From assembly GCA_002401285.1 (NCBI GenBank), contig NVSQ01000005.1, forward strand, positions 79,008-90,695: a DNA stretch of 11,688 nt, written 5' to 3'. Both the position numbers and the translations under genes were made by a program. A model generated the notes under the pieces. That model ran no database searches, was not told the origin of the DNA, and was given only the letters and a program-made list of their open reading frames with translations. The DNA comes from SAR202 cluster bacterium (GTDB lineage Bacteria > Chloroflexota > Dehalococcoidia > UBA3495). Numbering within the stretch: the stretch's first letter is position 1; every line of letters starts with the position of its first letter. Positions 1-5,823 of this stretch are shown here, in pieces.

Positions 1-1
1 G

Positions 2-286
2 ACACTCGCCGTCAAGCACGATGCCACCGCTCTGAACATAGTTTATAACGACACCACCGGCGGTGTAAACGCGGGCAACGAGGTTGAGTTTTTCAACCCA
101 CCCATCCCCGGCAAGAAAATCTTCGTCAAAGGCCGCATCGCCGACAAGTACCTTCGCCGGGACAAGCCCTATCTCGTGATCGAGGCCACAGCCACTGATG
201 AGGACGGGCGGTTGTTGGAAAGGCTTAAGACGTATCAAATGAAAAAACCCGATGAGGTAGGAAAGAAATGGAATCCACAAACATAG
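2..286 (+). CDS. FAS1/MaoC-type hotdog dehydratase subunit, C-terminal part (partial)
   Basis: The reading frame is open from the left edge of the window to TAG at 284-286, giving 94 residues with the N-terminus missing. The segment NEVEFFNPPIPGKKI, followed by an alternating-strand stretch (GRIADKY, then a pair of beta-strands ending in LKTYQM), fits the second half of the MaoC N-terminal/FAS1 dehydratase hotdog fold. Members of that family usually pair with a second hotdog protein to hydrate or dehydrate 3-hydroxyacyl thioesters. The next gene is such a protein and overlaps this one by 19 nt, so the two are probably translationally coupled and form a heteromeric enzyme. No catalytic residues are visible in this fragment. 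The acyl substrate cannot be told from the sequence. Confidence 0.75.
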   Translation, partial: TLAVKHDATALNIVYNDTTGGVNAGNEVEFFNPPIPGKKIFVKGRIADKYLRRDKPYLVIEATATDEDGRLLERLKTYQMKKPDEVGKKWNPQT

Positions 287-687
287 AGATCGGCGCTCAG
301 ATTCCCTCGGTTACCAAATCCGTGACCACGGAAAGTATTCTCCAGTTCGAGTCCTGTGCGATTCTGGAGCGCGAAAATATCCACAACAACGAAGAACTGG
401 CCAAGCAACGCTTGGGCACCACCTATACGCTGGCTTCCGGCCGTATGTCCATAGCCTTTGCTTCTGAAGCCATGCGCAAGTTCTTCGGCCCCGACGTCTT
501 TCATCACACCGGCAGCGTCAATCTCAAGTTTCTGCGCCCGGTGAAGAACGGGGATACCATTACCGTCACTGGCTCGGTCAGCAGCCAGCGGCAGGTTGAG
601 AATGGGACGGAAATCACGGTGGACCTCCACTGCGAAAACCAGAACCATGACAGGACCGCCGCCGGCATCGGTACCGCCATCGTTTAG
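268..687 (+). CDS. MaoC-like hotdog dehydratase, partner subunit
   Basis: This 139-residue protein starts at an ATG with AGGA (259-262) six bases upstream, inside the end of the preceding dehydratase gene. Its length fits a single hotdog domain. Residues 34-39 (ERENIH) line up with the hydratase motif D-x-N-x-x-H of (R)-specific enoyl-CoA hydratases. His39 is kept but the usual Asp is Glu34. The central FGPDVFHHTGSVNLKFLRPV and the following GDTITVTG are typical of MaoC family strands. It probably acts with the upstream subunit on 3-hydroxyacyl-CoA or -ACP in fatty acid or polyketide metabolism, like two-subunit HadAB-type dehydratases. The partner relationship is inferred from the overlap. 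The Asp-to-Glu reading depends on a by-eye alignment. Confidence 0.8.
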   Translation: MESTNIEIGAQIPSVTKSVTTESILQFESCAILERENIHNNEELAKQRLGTTYTLASGRMSIAFASEAMRKFFGPDVFHHTGSVNLKFLRPVKNGDTITVTGSVSSQRQVENGTEITVDLHCENQNHDRTAAGIGTAIV

Positions 688-726
688 CAACGCCGCCGTA
701 GATCAAAGCACCGGGTGTTAGTCCGG

Positions 727-755
727 TTGCATCCAATATACGGAATGATTACACT
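727..755 (+). promoter_or_regulatory. possible sigma70-type promoter for the selenoprotein gene
   Basis: TTGCAT (727-732) and TACACT (750-755) are separated by 17 bp, in the 100-bp gap before the small SelW-like gene. Both boxes are only moderate matches to TTGACA/TATAAT, so this is a suggestion. Nothing else in 688-787 looks like a gene. Confidence 0.35.
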
Positions 756-787
756 GCGAATATATCGGCCCTTAACTTAGGAGGAAC

Positions 788-1087
788 ATGCCGGATCCAG
801 AGTATGGCAAAGTGGAGATTGAAGTCATCTACTGCTTGGCTTGAGGCTACTATCCCGTCGCCTCGTGGATGGCGACCGAGTTGTGGACCGCCCATGACCC
901 CGGAGATGTGGCGATCAAGCTAACCCCGGTCCATCAAGGCAGGCTTGAAGTCATGCTGAACGGGGAGTTGATCTTCGACCGCAAGGCCGACCCCAACGGG
1001 TTCCCCAACCTCACCAAGATCAACGAGCTAAAAATGATGGTCGCCGAGAAGATATTCGAGTTCGATACGGCGGTGGCTAGCGGATAA
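788..1087 (+). CDS. SelW/Rdx-family selenoprotein, UGA at 842-844 read as selenocysteine
   Basis: The frame opens at ATG 788 behind AGGAGG (779-784) and stays open to TAG at 1085-1087 except for one TGA at 842-844. Reading that TGA as Sec gives 99 residues. The N-terminal strand VEIEVIYC runs into C16-L-A-U19-G-Y, the C-x-x-U-G-Y redox motif of the SelW/SelT/SelH (Rdx) thioredoxin-like family. Downstream, GRLEVMLNGELIFDRK and the later GFPN match the family's second half (x-F-E-V-x-x-x-G-x-L-I-x-x-K, then a G-x-F-P-like turn). Length and motif placement fit small bacterial Rdx proteins, which are thought to be thiol/selenol oxidoreductases of unclear substrate. A conventional call would begin at the internal ATG 869 (72 residues) and lose both active-site residues and the ribosome site. 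UGA is a normal stop in two neighbouring genes, so wholesale UGA reassignment is unlikely. A Cys family member inactivated by a nonsense mutation is the alternative, but the downstream frame shows no decay. Confidence 0.85.
842..895 (+). promoter_or_regulatory. candidate bacterial SECIS region just after the Sec UGA
   Basis: Two stem-loops lie here. Hairpin A starts in the UGA itself: GAGGC (843-847) pairs with GCCTC (860-864), then after one U-C mismatch AC pairs with GT, leaving the loop TATCCC. Hairpin B pairs AT-GGCG (869-874) with CGCC-C-AT (889-895, one bulged C) and CC (876-877) with GG (885-886), leaving loop GAGTTGT with a G in first place. Its loop begins 33 nt after the UGA. From memory, bacterial SECIS elements place a G-containing apical loop roughly 16-37 nt past the UGA, so B fits that rule better, while A has the better continuous stem. 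The pairing was found by eye; no folding energy was computed. Confidence 0.5.
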
Positions 1088-1124
1088 TAGCGTGCCTAGG
1101 CCAACTTAGGATAACTTCGTTGGG

Positions 1125-1161
1125 ATGCAGCTCTGGGGTCTTTTCCAGGGCTGCATATTTT
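1125..1161 (+). terminator. intrinsic terminator after the SelW-like gene
   Basis: ATGCAGCTCTGG (1125-1136) pairs with CCAGGGCTGCAT (1145-1156), giving 12 pairs with one U-G wobble. The 8-nt loop ends in four T, and ATTTT follows the stem. It lies 38 bp after the selenoprotein stop and 30 bp before the pentapeptide gene, so it separates the two transcription units. Attenuation of the downstream gene is a less likely reading. Confidence 0.75.
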
Positions 1162-1190
1162 GTGAAGCACTGATACATGGAGCGTAACTA

Positions 1191-1892
1191 GTGGCCAACC
1201 AAGAGCATCTAGCGGTGGTCAAAGCCGGCCCCAAGTCCATCGCCGATTGGCGTGAAGAGAACCCGGGAGTCGCTTTGGACCTGGAAGGCGTAGACCTATC
1301 CGGCGCCGATCTAAAAGAGTGTAAGATCAGGAACGCCAACCTGAGCGGCGCCTCTCTTGCCGGAGCATCTCTCTTCCGGGCCAGCTTTGCCGGCGCGGAC
1401 CTCACCAGCGCTAACTTAGAAGGCGCCGATATGGGCAGGGCTACTCTAGCCGGCGCAAACTTGGAAGGCGCAAACTTGACCAACGTTAATCTGTATTGGG
1501 CCGACGTTAAGCGGGCTTCGCTACGAGGAGCCAACCTTCGCTGGAGCCGTGTGGTGCGTGCCTGCTTCCTAAGCGCCGACCTGACCGGGGCCGACTTTAG
1601 CATGGCGACCATGTTGGAAGTAGACCTTCGCGGCACGGATCTGACCAACGCTTGCTTTCAGTCGGCCAACATGAACGGGGCGGACATGGACCGGGCGGTG
1701 ATGACCGGCGCGGACTTTACCAAGGCGATGATACGCGATTCTATGTGGACTATGTCCGACATGAGGGGTGCTAACTTCGACCGGGCCAGTCTCCACCGTT
1801 CCGACCTCAGCATGGCCAAGTTCGACGATACCACTCGATTTCCCCAGGGTTTCGATCCCTACCACACCGGTGAGAAGGATGTGCTGGACTGA
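1191..1892 (+). CDS. pentapeptide-repeat protein
   Basis: This 233-residue protein starts at GTG 1191 with GGAG (1179-1182) eight bases upstream. After a short N-terminal segment (IADWREENPGV, about residues 17-27), residues about 29-210 are almost entirely tandem A-(D/N)-L-x-x pentapeptides, such as LSGADL, LEGADM and LAGANLEGANL. These fold as a right-handed quadrilateral beta-helix. About 35 repeats would make a rod of roughly nine coils. No signal peptide, membrane segment or catalytic domain is visible, so it is probably cytoplasmic. Functions in the family range from gyrase protection (Qnr/MfpA) to unknown, and nothing here selects among them. The BioD-like gene follows after 45 bp with its own ribosome site, and the two are probably cotranscribed. 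Confidence 0.9.
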   Translation: MANQEHLAVVKAGPKSIADWREENPGVALDLEGVDLSGADLKECKIRNANLSGASLAGASLFRASFAGADLTSANLEGADMGRATLAGANLEGANLTNVNLYWADVKRASLRGANLRWSRVVRACFLSADLTGADFSMATMLEVDLRGTDLTNACFQSANMNGADMDRAVMTGADFTKAMIRDSMWTMSDMRGANFDRASLHRSDLSMAKFDDTTRFPQGFDPYHTGEKDVLD

Positions 1893-1937
1893 AGTTCTGA
1901 ATACATCAGTTCCGCCGGTATACCCCGGGAGGTTTTC

Positions 1938-2984
1938 TTGGGAGTATTGCTAGTCTCCGCCCATCTTTCCGGCTCCGGCAAGACCAGCCTGGTAGCGGCG
2001 CTTCTGACCCAGCTGCTCGCTGAAGGCCGGAGAGTGGCCTATTACAAACCATTCTCCACCTCCCCGGACAACGACCCGGATATCTCATTTATCTCCGAAA
2101 CGATCCTTGCCGGTACGGACGGCCCGCCGGTTCCTACGCCTTTGGCGCTGCCGAGGAACGGCTCTAACGGCCCGCTCCTGCCGGAGGAACAATCCCAAAC
2201 CATCCGTCAGTGTCTATCAGAAATTCAAAGTACCGCCGGCGTAGTCCTGATCGAGGGCCCCGACGCCGTGTCACCGGATGGAGAGCCTTGGTCCCTGCCT
2301 ATCGACCTGACCGATCTGTTGGCGTGCCCGGCCTTGTTGATATTCCCCTACGCTAACGGACTGGACTTCCAGACGGTGCTAAGCGCCGCCGAGAGCTTTT
2401 CCCCAGGCTTGTCCGGACTTGTCATCAACGGCGTGACTAGCTATCGGCAACGAGACGTTGAGCGGGGATCACTGGCTCAACTGCGCGCCGCCGGAGCAAC
2501 GGTATTTGGCGCTATCCCCGAAGACCGTGTCATGCTGGGAGTGACTGTGCAGCAGATCTCCGAGCAGCTAGGCGGGCGGTGGATCCAAGACCCGGTGAAC
2601 ACGGACGCCTGCATCGACCGGTTCTTGTTGGGCGGCAACATAATGGACGCTGGACACACATACTATGGACGCTACGCCAACCAGGCAGTGATCGTCCGGG
2701 CGGAGCGGCCCGATATCCAGATGGCCAGCTTGATGGAAGACACCAAATGCCTGGTATTAACCGGCGGCTCCGAGCCCTCGGACTACGTTAAAGCCGAAGC
2801 CTTGGAAAAGGACGTGCCGTTGATCTCGGTGACGGAAAGCACGCTGAGCACCGCCGAGGCCCTAGCGGGCGTTTTGGAACGGGCCACGCCTTACTCCCGA
2901 ACTAAGGTAGAAAGGTTCGGCCAGCTCATGCGGCAAAACTTAGACATGGAAGCTCTTTCTGCCGTCTTGACCACGTCATCTTAG
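1938..2984 (+). CDS. BioD-like P-loop protein with C-terminal DRTGG domain
   Basis: This 348-residue protein starts at TTG 1938, five bases after GGGAGG (1927-1932). The N-terminus MGVLLVSAHLSGSGKTS carries a Walker A loop (GSGKT, residues 12-16) of the dethiobiotin synthetase-like (AAA_26/CobB-BioD) kind. Residues about 15-215 form this P-loop domain, with GVVLIEGPDAV in a Walker B-like position. From about residue 226 comes a DRTGG-type domain (FLLGGNIMDAG, AERPDIQ, LVLTGGSEPSD). The same two-domain arrangement makes up the N-terminal half of long phosphotransacetylases, but the catalytic PTA domain is absent, so it should not be called Pta. Stand-alone versions occur in archaea, cyanobacteria and Chloroflexota and may be ligand-sensing or regulatory. 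The partner is unknown. It ends just before a new promoter. Confidence 0.8.
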   Translation: MGVLLVSAHLSGSGKTSLVAALLTQLLAEGRRVAYYKPFSTSPDNDPDISFISETILAGTDGPPVPTPLALPRNGSNGPLLPEEQSQTIRQCLSEIQSTAGVVLIEGPDAVSPDGEPWSLPIDLTDLLACPALLIFPYANGLDFQTVLSAAESFSPGLSGLVINGVTSYRQRDVERGSLAQLRAAGATVFGAIPEDRVMLGVTVQQISEQLGGRWIQDPVNTDACIDRFLLGGNIMDAGHTYYGRYANQAVIVRAERPDIQMASLMEDTKCLVLTGGSEPSDYVKAEALEKDVPLISVTESTLSTAEALAGVLERATPYSRTKVERFGQLMRQNLDMEALSAVLTTSS

Positions 2985-2985
2985 C

Positions 2986-3015
2986 TTGACTTGCAACCCG
3001 CTTCCCACCTAGAAT
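2986..3015 (+). promoter_or_regulatory. sigma70-type promoter for the A-type Fe-S carrier gene
   Basis: TTGACT (2986-2991) and TAGAAT (3010-3015) have an 18-bp spacer. Each box matches consensus at five of six positions. The start codon is 45 bp further on, giving a short leader. This is one of the clearest promoters in the window. Confidence 0.7.
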
Positions 3016-3060
3016 AAGACTAGCTGACCCGTACGGGATTGCAGTGCTCTGGAGGATACA

Positions 3061-3417
3061 ATGGCTATCACAATGGACGGCGTCGAACTGGGCGTTAAGA
3101 TTAGCGAGTTGGCGGCCACTAAGATAAAATACTTCGCGGATAAGCAAGGTATCGAAGAGAACGTAGGCGTAAGGGTCTCGGTCAAAGGCGGCGGCTGTTC
3201 CGGGTTGACCTATGATCTGCAGATCACCGACCAGGAATTGGAGAGCGACAAGACCATCGAGCAGCATGGCGTAAAGGTTATGGTCGACAAGAAAAGCTAC
3301 ATCTATCTGGTTGGGACAGAGTTGGAGTTCTCCGACGGTCTCAACGGTAAGGGATTCGTCTTTACCAATCCCAACGCCAAGACATCTTGCGGTTGCGGCA
3401 CTTCCTTTAGCGTTTAG
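3061..3417 (+). CDS. A-type Fe-S cluster carrier (IscA/SufA/ErpA/HesB family)
   Basis: This 118-residue protein has an ATG start and the ribosome site GGAGG about five bases upstream. It shows the three invariant cysteines of the family: C46 in GGGCSG and C110/C112 in SCGCGTSF. The spacing of 64 and 2 residues is that of IscA. A-type carriers take up Fe-S clusters from a scaffold and pass them to apo-enzymes in the cytoplasm. Sequence alone does not separate IscA, SufA and ErpA, so no symbol is given. It has its own promoter and terminator. The next gene is a YgfZ-type protein, the bacterial counterpart of IBA57, which works with ISCA1/ISCA2 in mitochondria, so the pair plausibly matures [4Fe-4S] enzymes. 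Confidence 0.93.
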   Translation: MAITMDGVELGVKISELAATKIKYFADKQGIEENVGVRVSVKGGGCSGLTYDLQITDQELESDKTIEQHGVKVMVDKKSYIYLVGTELEFSDGLNGKGFVFTNPNAKTSCGCGTSFSV

Positions 3418-3439
3418 CGTCAACCACAACTGAACTTTT

Positions 3440-3476
3440 AGACGCCGCCCTATCGAGAGACAGGCGGCGTCTTTTA
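3440..3476 (+). terminator. intrinsic terminator after the A-type carrier gene
   Basis: AGACGCCGCC (3440-3449) pairs perfectly with GGCGGCGTCT (3463-3472), giving a 10-bp GC-rich stem with a 13-nt loop and a TTT tract continuing after the stem. It lies 22 bp after the stop codon. Readthrough into the ygfZ-like gene would be partial at best, so that gene may have its own weak promoter that I could not identify. Confidence 0.85.
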
Positions 3477-3501
3477 AATTCCGGATGATTCGGAGGACAC
3501 A

Positions 3502-4590
3502 ATGGCTCTACGGCGTTCAGCCCTCCATCCCGTTGCCGCCGCCACTGGAGCAGCATTTCAGGAGCGCCACGGTTGGGACCTAGCCACGGTGTATAGCACC
3601 GTCGAAGAAGAGTACCTGGCCTTAACAACAGCGGCGGGCGTTCACGACGCCTCCTACACGGGACGGCTCAGGGCCATCGGGGCCGACGGCTTGGATCTGC
3701 TGAACCGATTGTCCACCAACAAAGTGTTGGACCTACAGCCGGGGCAAGGAGCTCCAACCATCCTGACCACCGCCCGGGGACGCATCCTGGACTTGATCGG
3801 GGTGGTCAACGTTGACGACTATATATTGTTAATCACCAGCCCTGGAGCCCAACAGCAGGTGATCGACTGGCTGGACAAATACACGATAATGGAGGACCTC
3901 GTCGTCGAGGATATCACCGGGGAATCCACCATGCTGTCGGTTTTGGGGCCGGCCAGCAAAGCTGCGGTGGAATCGGCGGCAGGAACCTCACTGAACGAAT
4001 TGCCGCCCTATCATTCAGTTACTGCGGAAATGGCCGGCCACCAAGTTCGCATAGTCAATCGCCCTTTTGGGGGACTCCCCAGCTTCGATCTCTTGATGGA
4101 TCCGGACGCCTCAGCCGGCGTTTGGGATCACCTATCGAAGTCGGGAGTCCCGCCGGTGGGAGAAGAGGCCCTTGAAGCGGTTCGCTTGAGCTACGCCGTG
4201 CCCGCGTACGGCCATGAACTTGGCGAATCTTATAATCCCTTGGAGGCCGGACTTATCGGGTCCATCGATTTCGCCAAGGGCTGCTACATCGGCCAGGAAG
4301 TCATCGCCAGGCTGGACACTTACCAGAAGATACAGAAGCACCTGGTACGGCTGGAGTTTTCCGCGGACGCCACCGTGTCCGAGGGCGACACTTTGAACGA
4401 TGACGGCCATGACGTGGGTAAGGTTACTTCGGTGACCAAACTACCCAACGGCCTAGGCCTGGTCGGTATGGCGTACGTGCGGAAAGCCAGCGCATCGCCG
4501 GGCAACGTCTTGGAGCTTGCCGATCCTTCCAGCGGCCAGGCTGAGATCACGGCCCTGCCCCATCTGTTCGGACCGGACAAGATTAGCTAA
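3502..4590 (+). CDS. ygfZ: YgfZ/GcvT-family folate-binding protein (IBA57-like)
   Basis: This 362-residue protein starts at ATG 3502 with CGGAGG upstream and ends at TAA. Residues 259-266, KGCYIGQE, are the YgfZ signature K-G-C-Y-x-G-Q-E containing the conserved Cys261. Genuine aminomethyltransferase GcvT lacks this cysteine. The N-terminal two-thirds (HDASYTGRL, FLSTNKV-like LNRLSTNKV, ARGRILDLIGV) and the C-terminal barrel (about 275-360) follow the GcvT/YgfZ tetrahydrofolate-binding fold. YgfZ supports assembly or repair of certain Fe-S enzymes (for example MiaB in E. coli) in a folate-dependent way. No other glycine-cleavage gene is nearby, and the preceding gene is an Fe-S carrier, which favours YgfZ over GcvT. 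It converges on pyrE with a 19-bp gap and no visible terminator. Confidence 0.85.
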   Translation: MALRRSALHPVAAATGAAFQERHGWDLATVYSTVEEEYLALTTAAGVHDASYTGRLRAIGADGLDLLNRLSTNKVLDLQPGQGAPTILTTARGRILDLIGVVNVDDYILLITSPGAQQQVIDWLDKYTIMEDLVVEDITGESTMLSVLGPASKAAVESAAGTSLNELPPYHSVTAEMAGHQVRIVNRPFGGLPSFDLLMDPDASAGVWDHLSKSGVPPVGEEALEAVRLSYAVPAYGHELGESYNPLEAGLIGSIDFAKGCYIGQEVIARLDTYQKIQKHLVRLEFSADATVSEGDTLNDDGHDVGKVTSVTKLPNGLGLVGMAYVRKASASPGNVLELADPSSGQAEITALPHLFGPDKIS

Positions 4591-4609
4591 CCCAGCTACT
4601 AACTATCTG

Positions 4610-5179
4610 CTACATAAATTCGGCGGCTACCTGAATCTTCCCGTCGGGATCGGCCTCCAACAAGGCGATAAAGTCGTAGCCTCGTCTCCGTATCTCCTCT
4701 CCCCCACCCTCCCGGCGATCCAACACAGCCACCACTTTCACGACGACACAGCCCTCTCCCTCGGCCGCTTCGATAGCTTGGAAGAGAGACCCTCCGGTGG
4801 TGCAGGTGTCGTCTATGATAGCTACCTTGCTGCCCACCTTCAGTGGGCCTTCTACTCCTTTGCCCGTGCCATGACTCTTGGCTTCCTTCCTGACGATGAA
4901 GGCCGGTATCGGCGTTTCGTTGATGTAGCTGGCTAGAGCGATGGACGCGACGATCGGGTCGGCCCCCAAGGTCGGACCTCCCACAGCCTCCGCACCGGCT
5001 TGCCGCAGCACGGGCAGTAGGGATCGGGAGATCAAATAGGCCCCTTCCGGGTCCAAACTCAGCAGCCGTCCGTCGAAATAGTAGGTGCTCTTTTTGCCCG
5101 AAGTGAGGGTAAAATCTCCGTACTTCAGCGCGCCTTTCTCCAACGCCAACTGGAGAAGACGGTCAACCCCTTCGCTCAC
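4610..5179 (-). CDS. pyrE: orotate phosphoribosyltransferase
   Basis: This 189-residue protein starts at GTG (complement of 5177-5179) with GGAGG eight bases upstream (5188-5192). Residues 119-131, VAIIDDTCTTGGS, are the PRPP-binding loop with its two acidic residues (123-124). Residues 96-111 (VRKEAKSHGTGKGVEG) are the flexible catalytic loop typical of PyrE. TLTSGKKSTYYFDGRLL near the N-terminus binds orotate and phosphate. The enzyme converts orotate plus PRPP to OMP in cytoplasmic de novo pyrimidine synthesis. It is the last gene of the obg-nadD-pyrE operon, 37 bp behind nadD. Its length is slightly below the usual 200-215 but no motif is missing. Confidence 0.93.
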   Translation of the reverse strand: MSEGVDRLLQLALEKGALKYGDFTLTSGKKSTYYFDGRLLSLDPEGAYLISRSLLPVLRQAGAEAVGGPTLGADPIVASIALASYINETPIPAFIVRKEAKSHGTGKGVEGPLKVGSKVAIIDDTCTTGGSLFQAIEAAEGEGCVVVKVVAVLDRREGGGEEIRRRGYDFIALLEADPDGKIQVAAEFM

Positions 5180-5216
5180 TTACTCCACCTCCCAGATTCA
5201 TACGAACGTATCTGAG

Positions 5217-5822
5217 CTATTGACGCGCGTATAAGTTCCGCTCTTGAATATACTCCGCCACCGAGTCAGGGACCAACTCGCGCACCGATTTCCCTTGCCC
5301 ACTTCGGCGCCGGATCTCAGTCCCGCTAATATCCACCATGGTCGTATCCAACCGTGTCAACCGGTCAGCGGCCTGGGGGAAACTGCTTAACCAGGCGGGC
5401 CATTCAAAATCTTCGTAACCCGGACGGGTCACCACCACCAGATTGCACAGTTCCAGTACCCGCTCCGGCTCCTTCCAGTCTTGAAACCGGCTCAGAATAT
5501 CTACTCCGACGATAAAGTACAAAGCCGCGTCTGTCCCCAGGCTGTCTCGCAACTCGATCAGTGTATCCACGGTATACGTTGGTCCGCTGCGCCGCGTCTC
5601 GTTGTCACAAACCTGGAAATACGGATCGTCGGACGTCGCCAGCTCCACCATGCGCAGCCGGTCCGCCACCGGCGACAGGAACTCATCCACTCTCAACCTT
5701 GGCTGTCCCGTGGGGATGAACAGGACTCGCTCCAGGTCCAGCTTAAGCCGGACTTCTTCAGCGATCTTTAGGTGTCCCAGATGGATCGGATCAAAGGTTC
5801 CCCCAAGAACACCTACCCGCAC
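5217..5822 (-). CDS. nadD: nicotinate-nucleotide adenylyltransferase
   Basis: This 201-residue protein has a GTG start one base after the obg stop, so translation is probably coupled. A GGGTGG ribosome-site-like sequence lies inside the end of obg. Residues 7-17, GGTFDPIHLGH, are the nucleotidyltransferase T/HxGH motif. Residues 165-171, ISGTEIR, correspond to the usual ISSTxIR phosphate-binding motif with Gly in place of the second Ser. LYFIVGVDIL, FQDWKEPERVLELCNLVVVTRPG and the C-terminal VPDSVAEYI are family-typical. NadD adenylylates nicotinate mononucleotide to deamido-NAD in NAD synthesis. Its length matches the family. Confidence 0.93.
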   Translation of the reverse strand: MRVGVLGGTFDPIHLGHLKIAEEVRLKLDLERVLFIPTGQPRLRVDEFLSPVADRLRMVELATSDDPYFQVCDNETRRSGPTYTVDTLIELRDSLGTDAALYFIVGVDILSRFQDWKEPERVLELCNLVVVTRPGYEDFEWPAWLSSFPQAADRLTRLDTTMVDISGTEIRRRSGQGKSVRELVPDSVAEYIQERNLYARQ

Positions 5823-5823
5823 G

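Noticed and set aside
869..1087. 72-residue protein starting at ATG 869
   Set aside because: It has no ribosome site and is the truncated tail of the SelW-like selenoprotein that starts at 788.
1106..1648. Long minus-strand frame opposite the pentapeptide gene
   Set aside because: Its repetitive Ala/Ser/Pro/Arg composition is the complement of the pentapeptide repeats; there is no ribosome site or family match.
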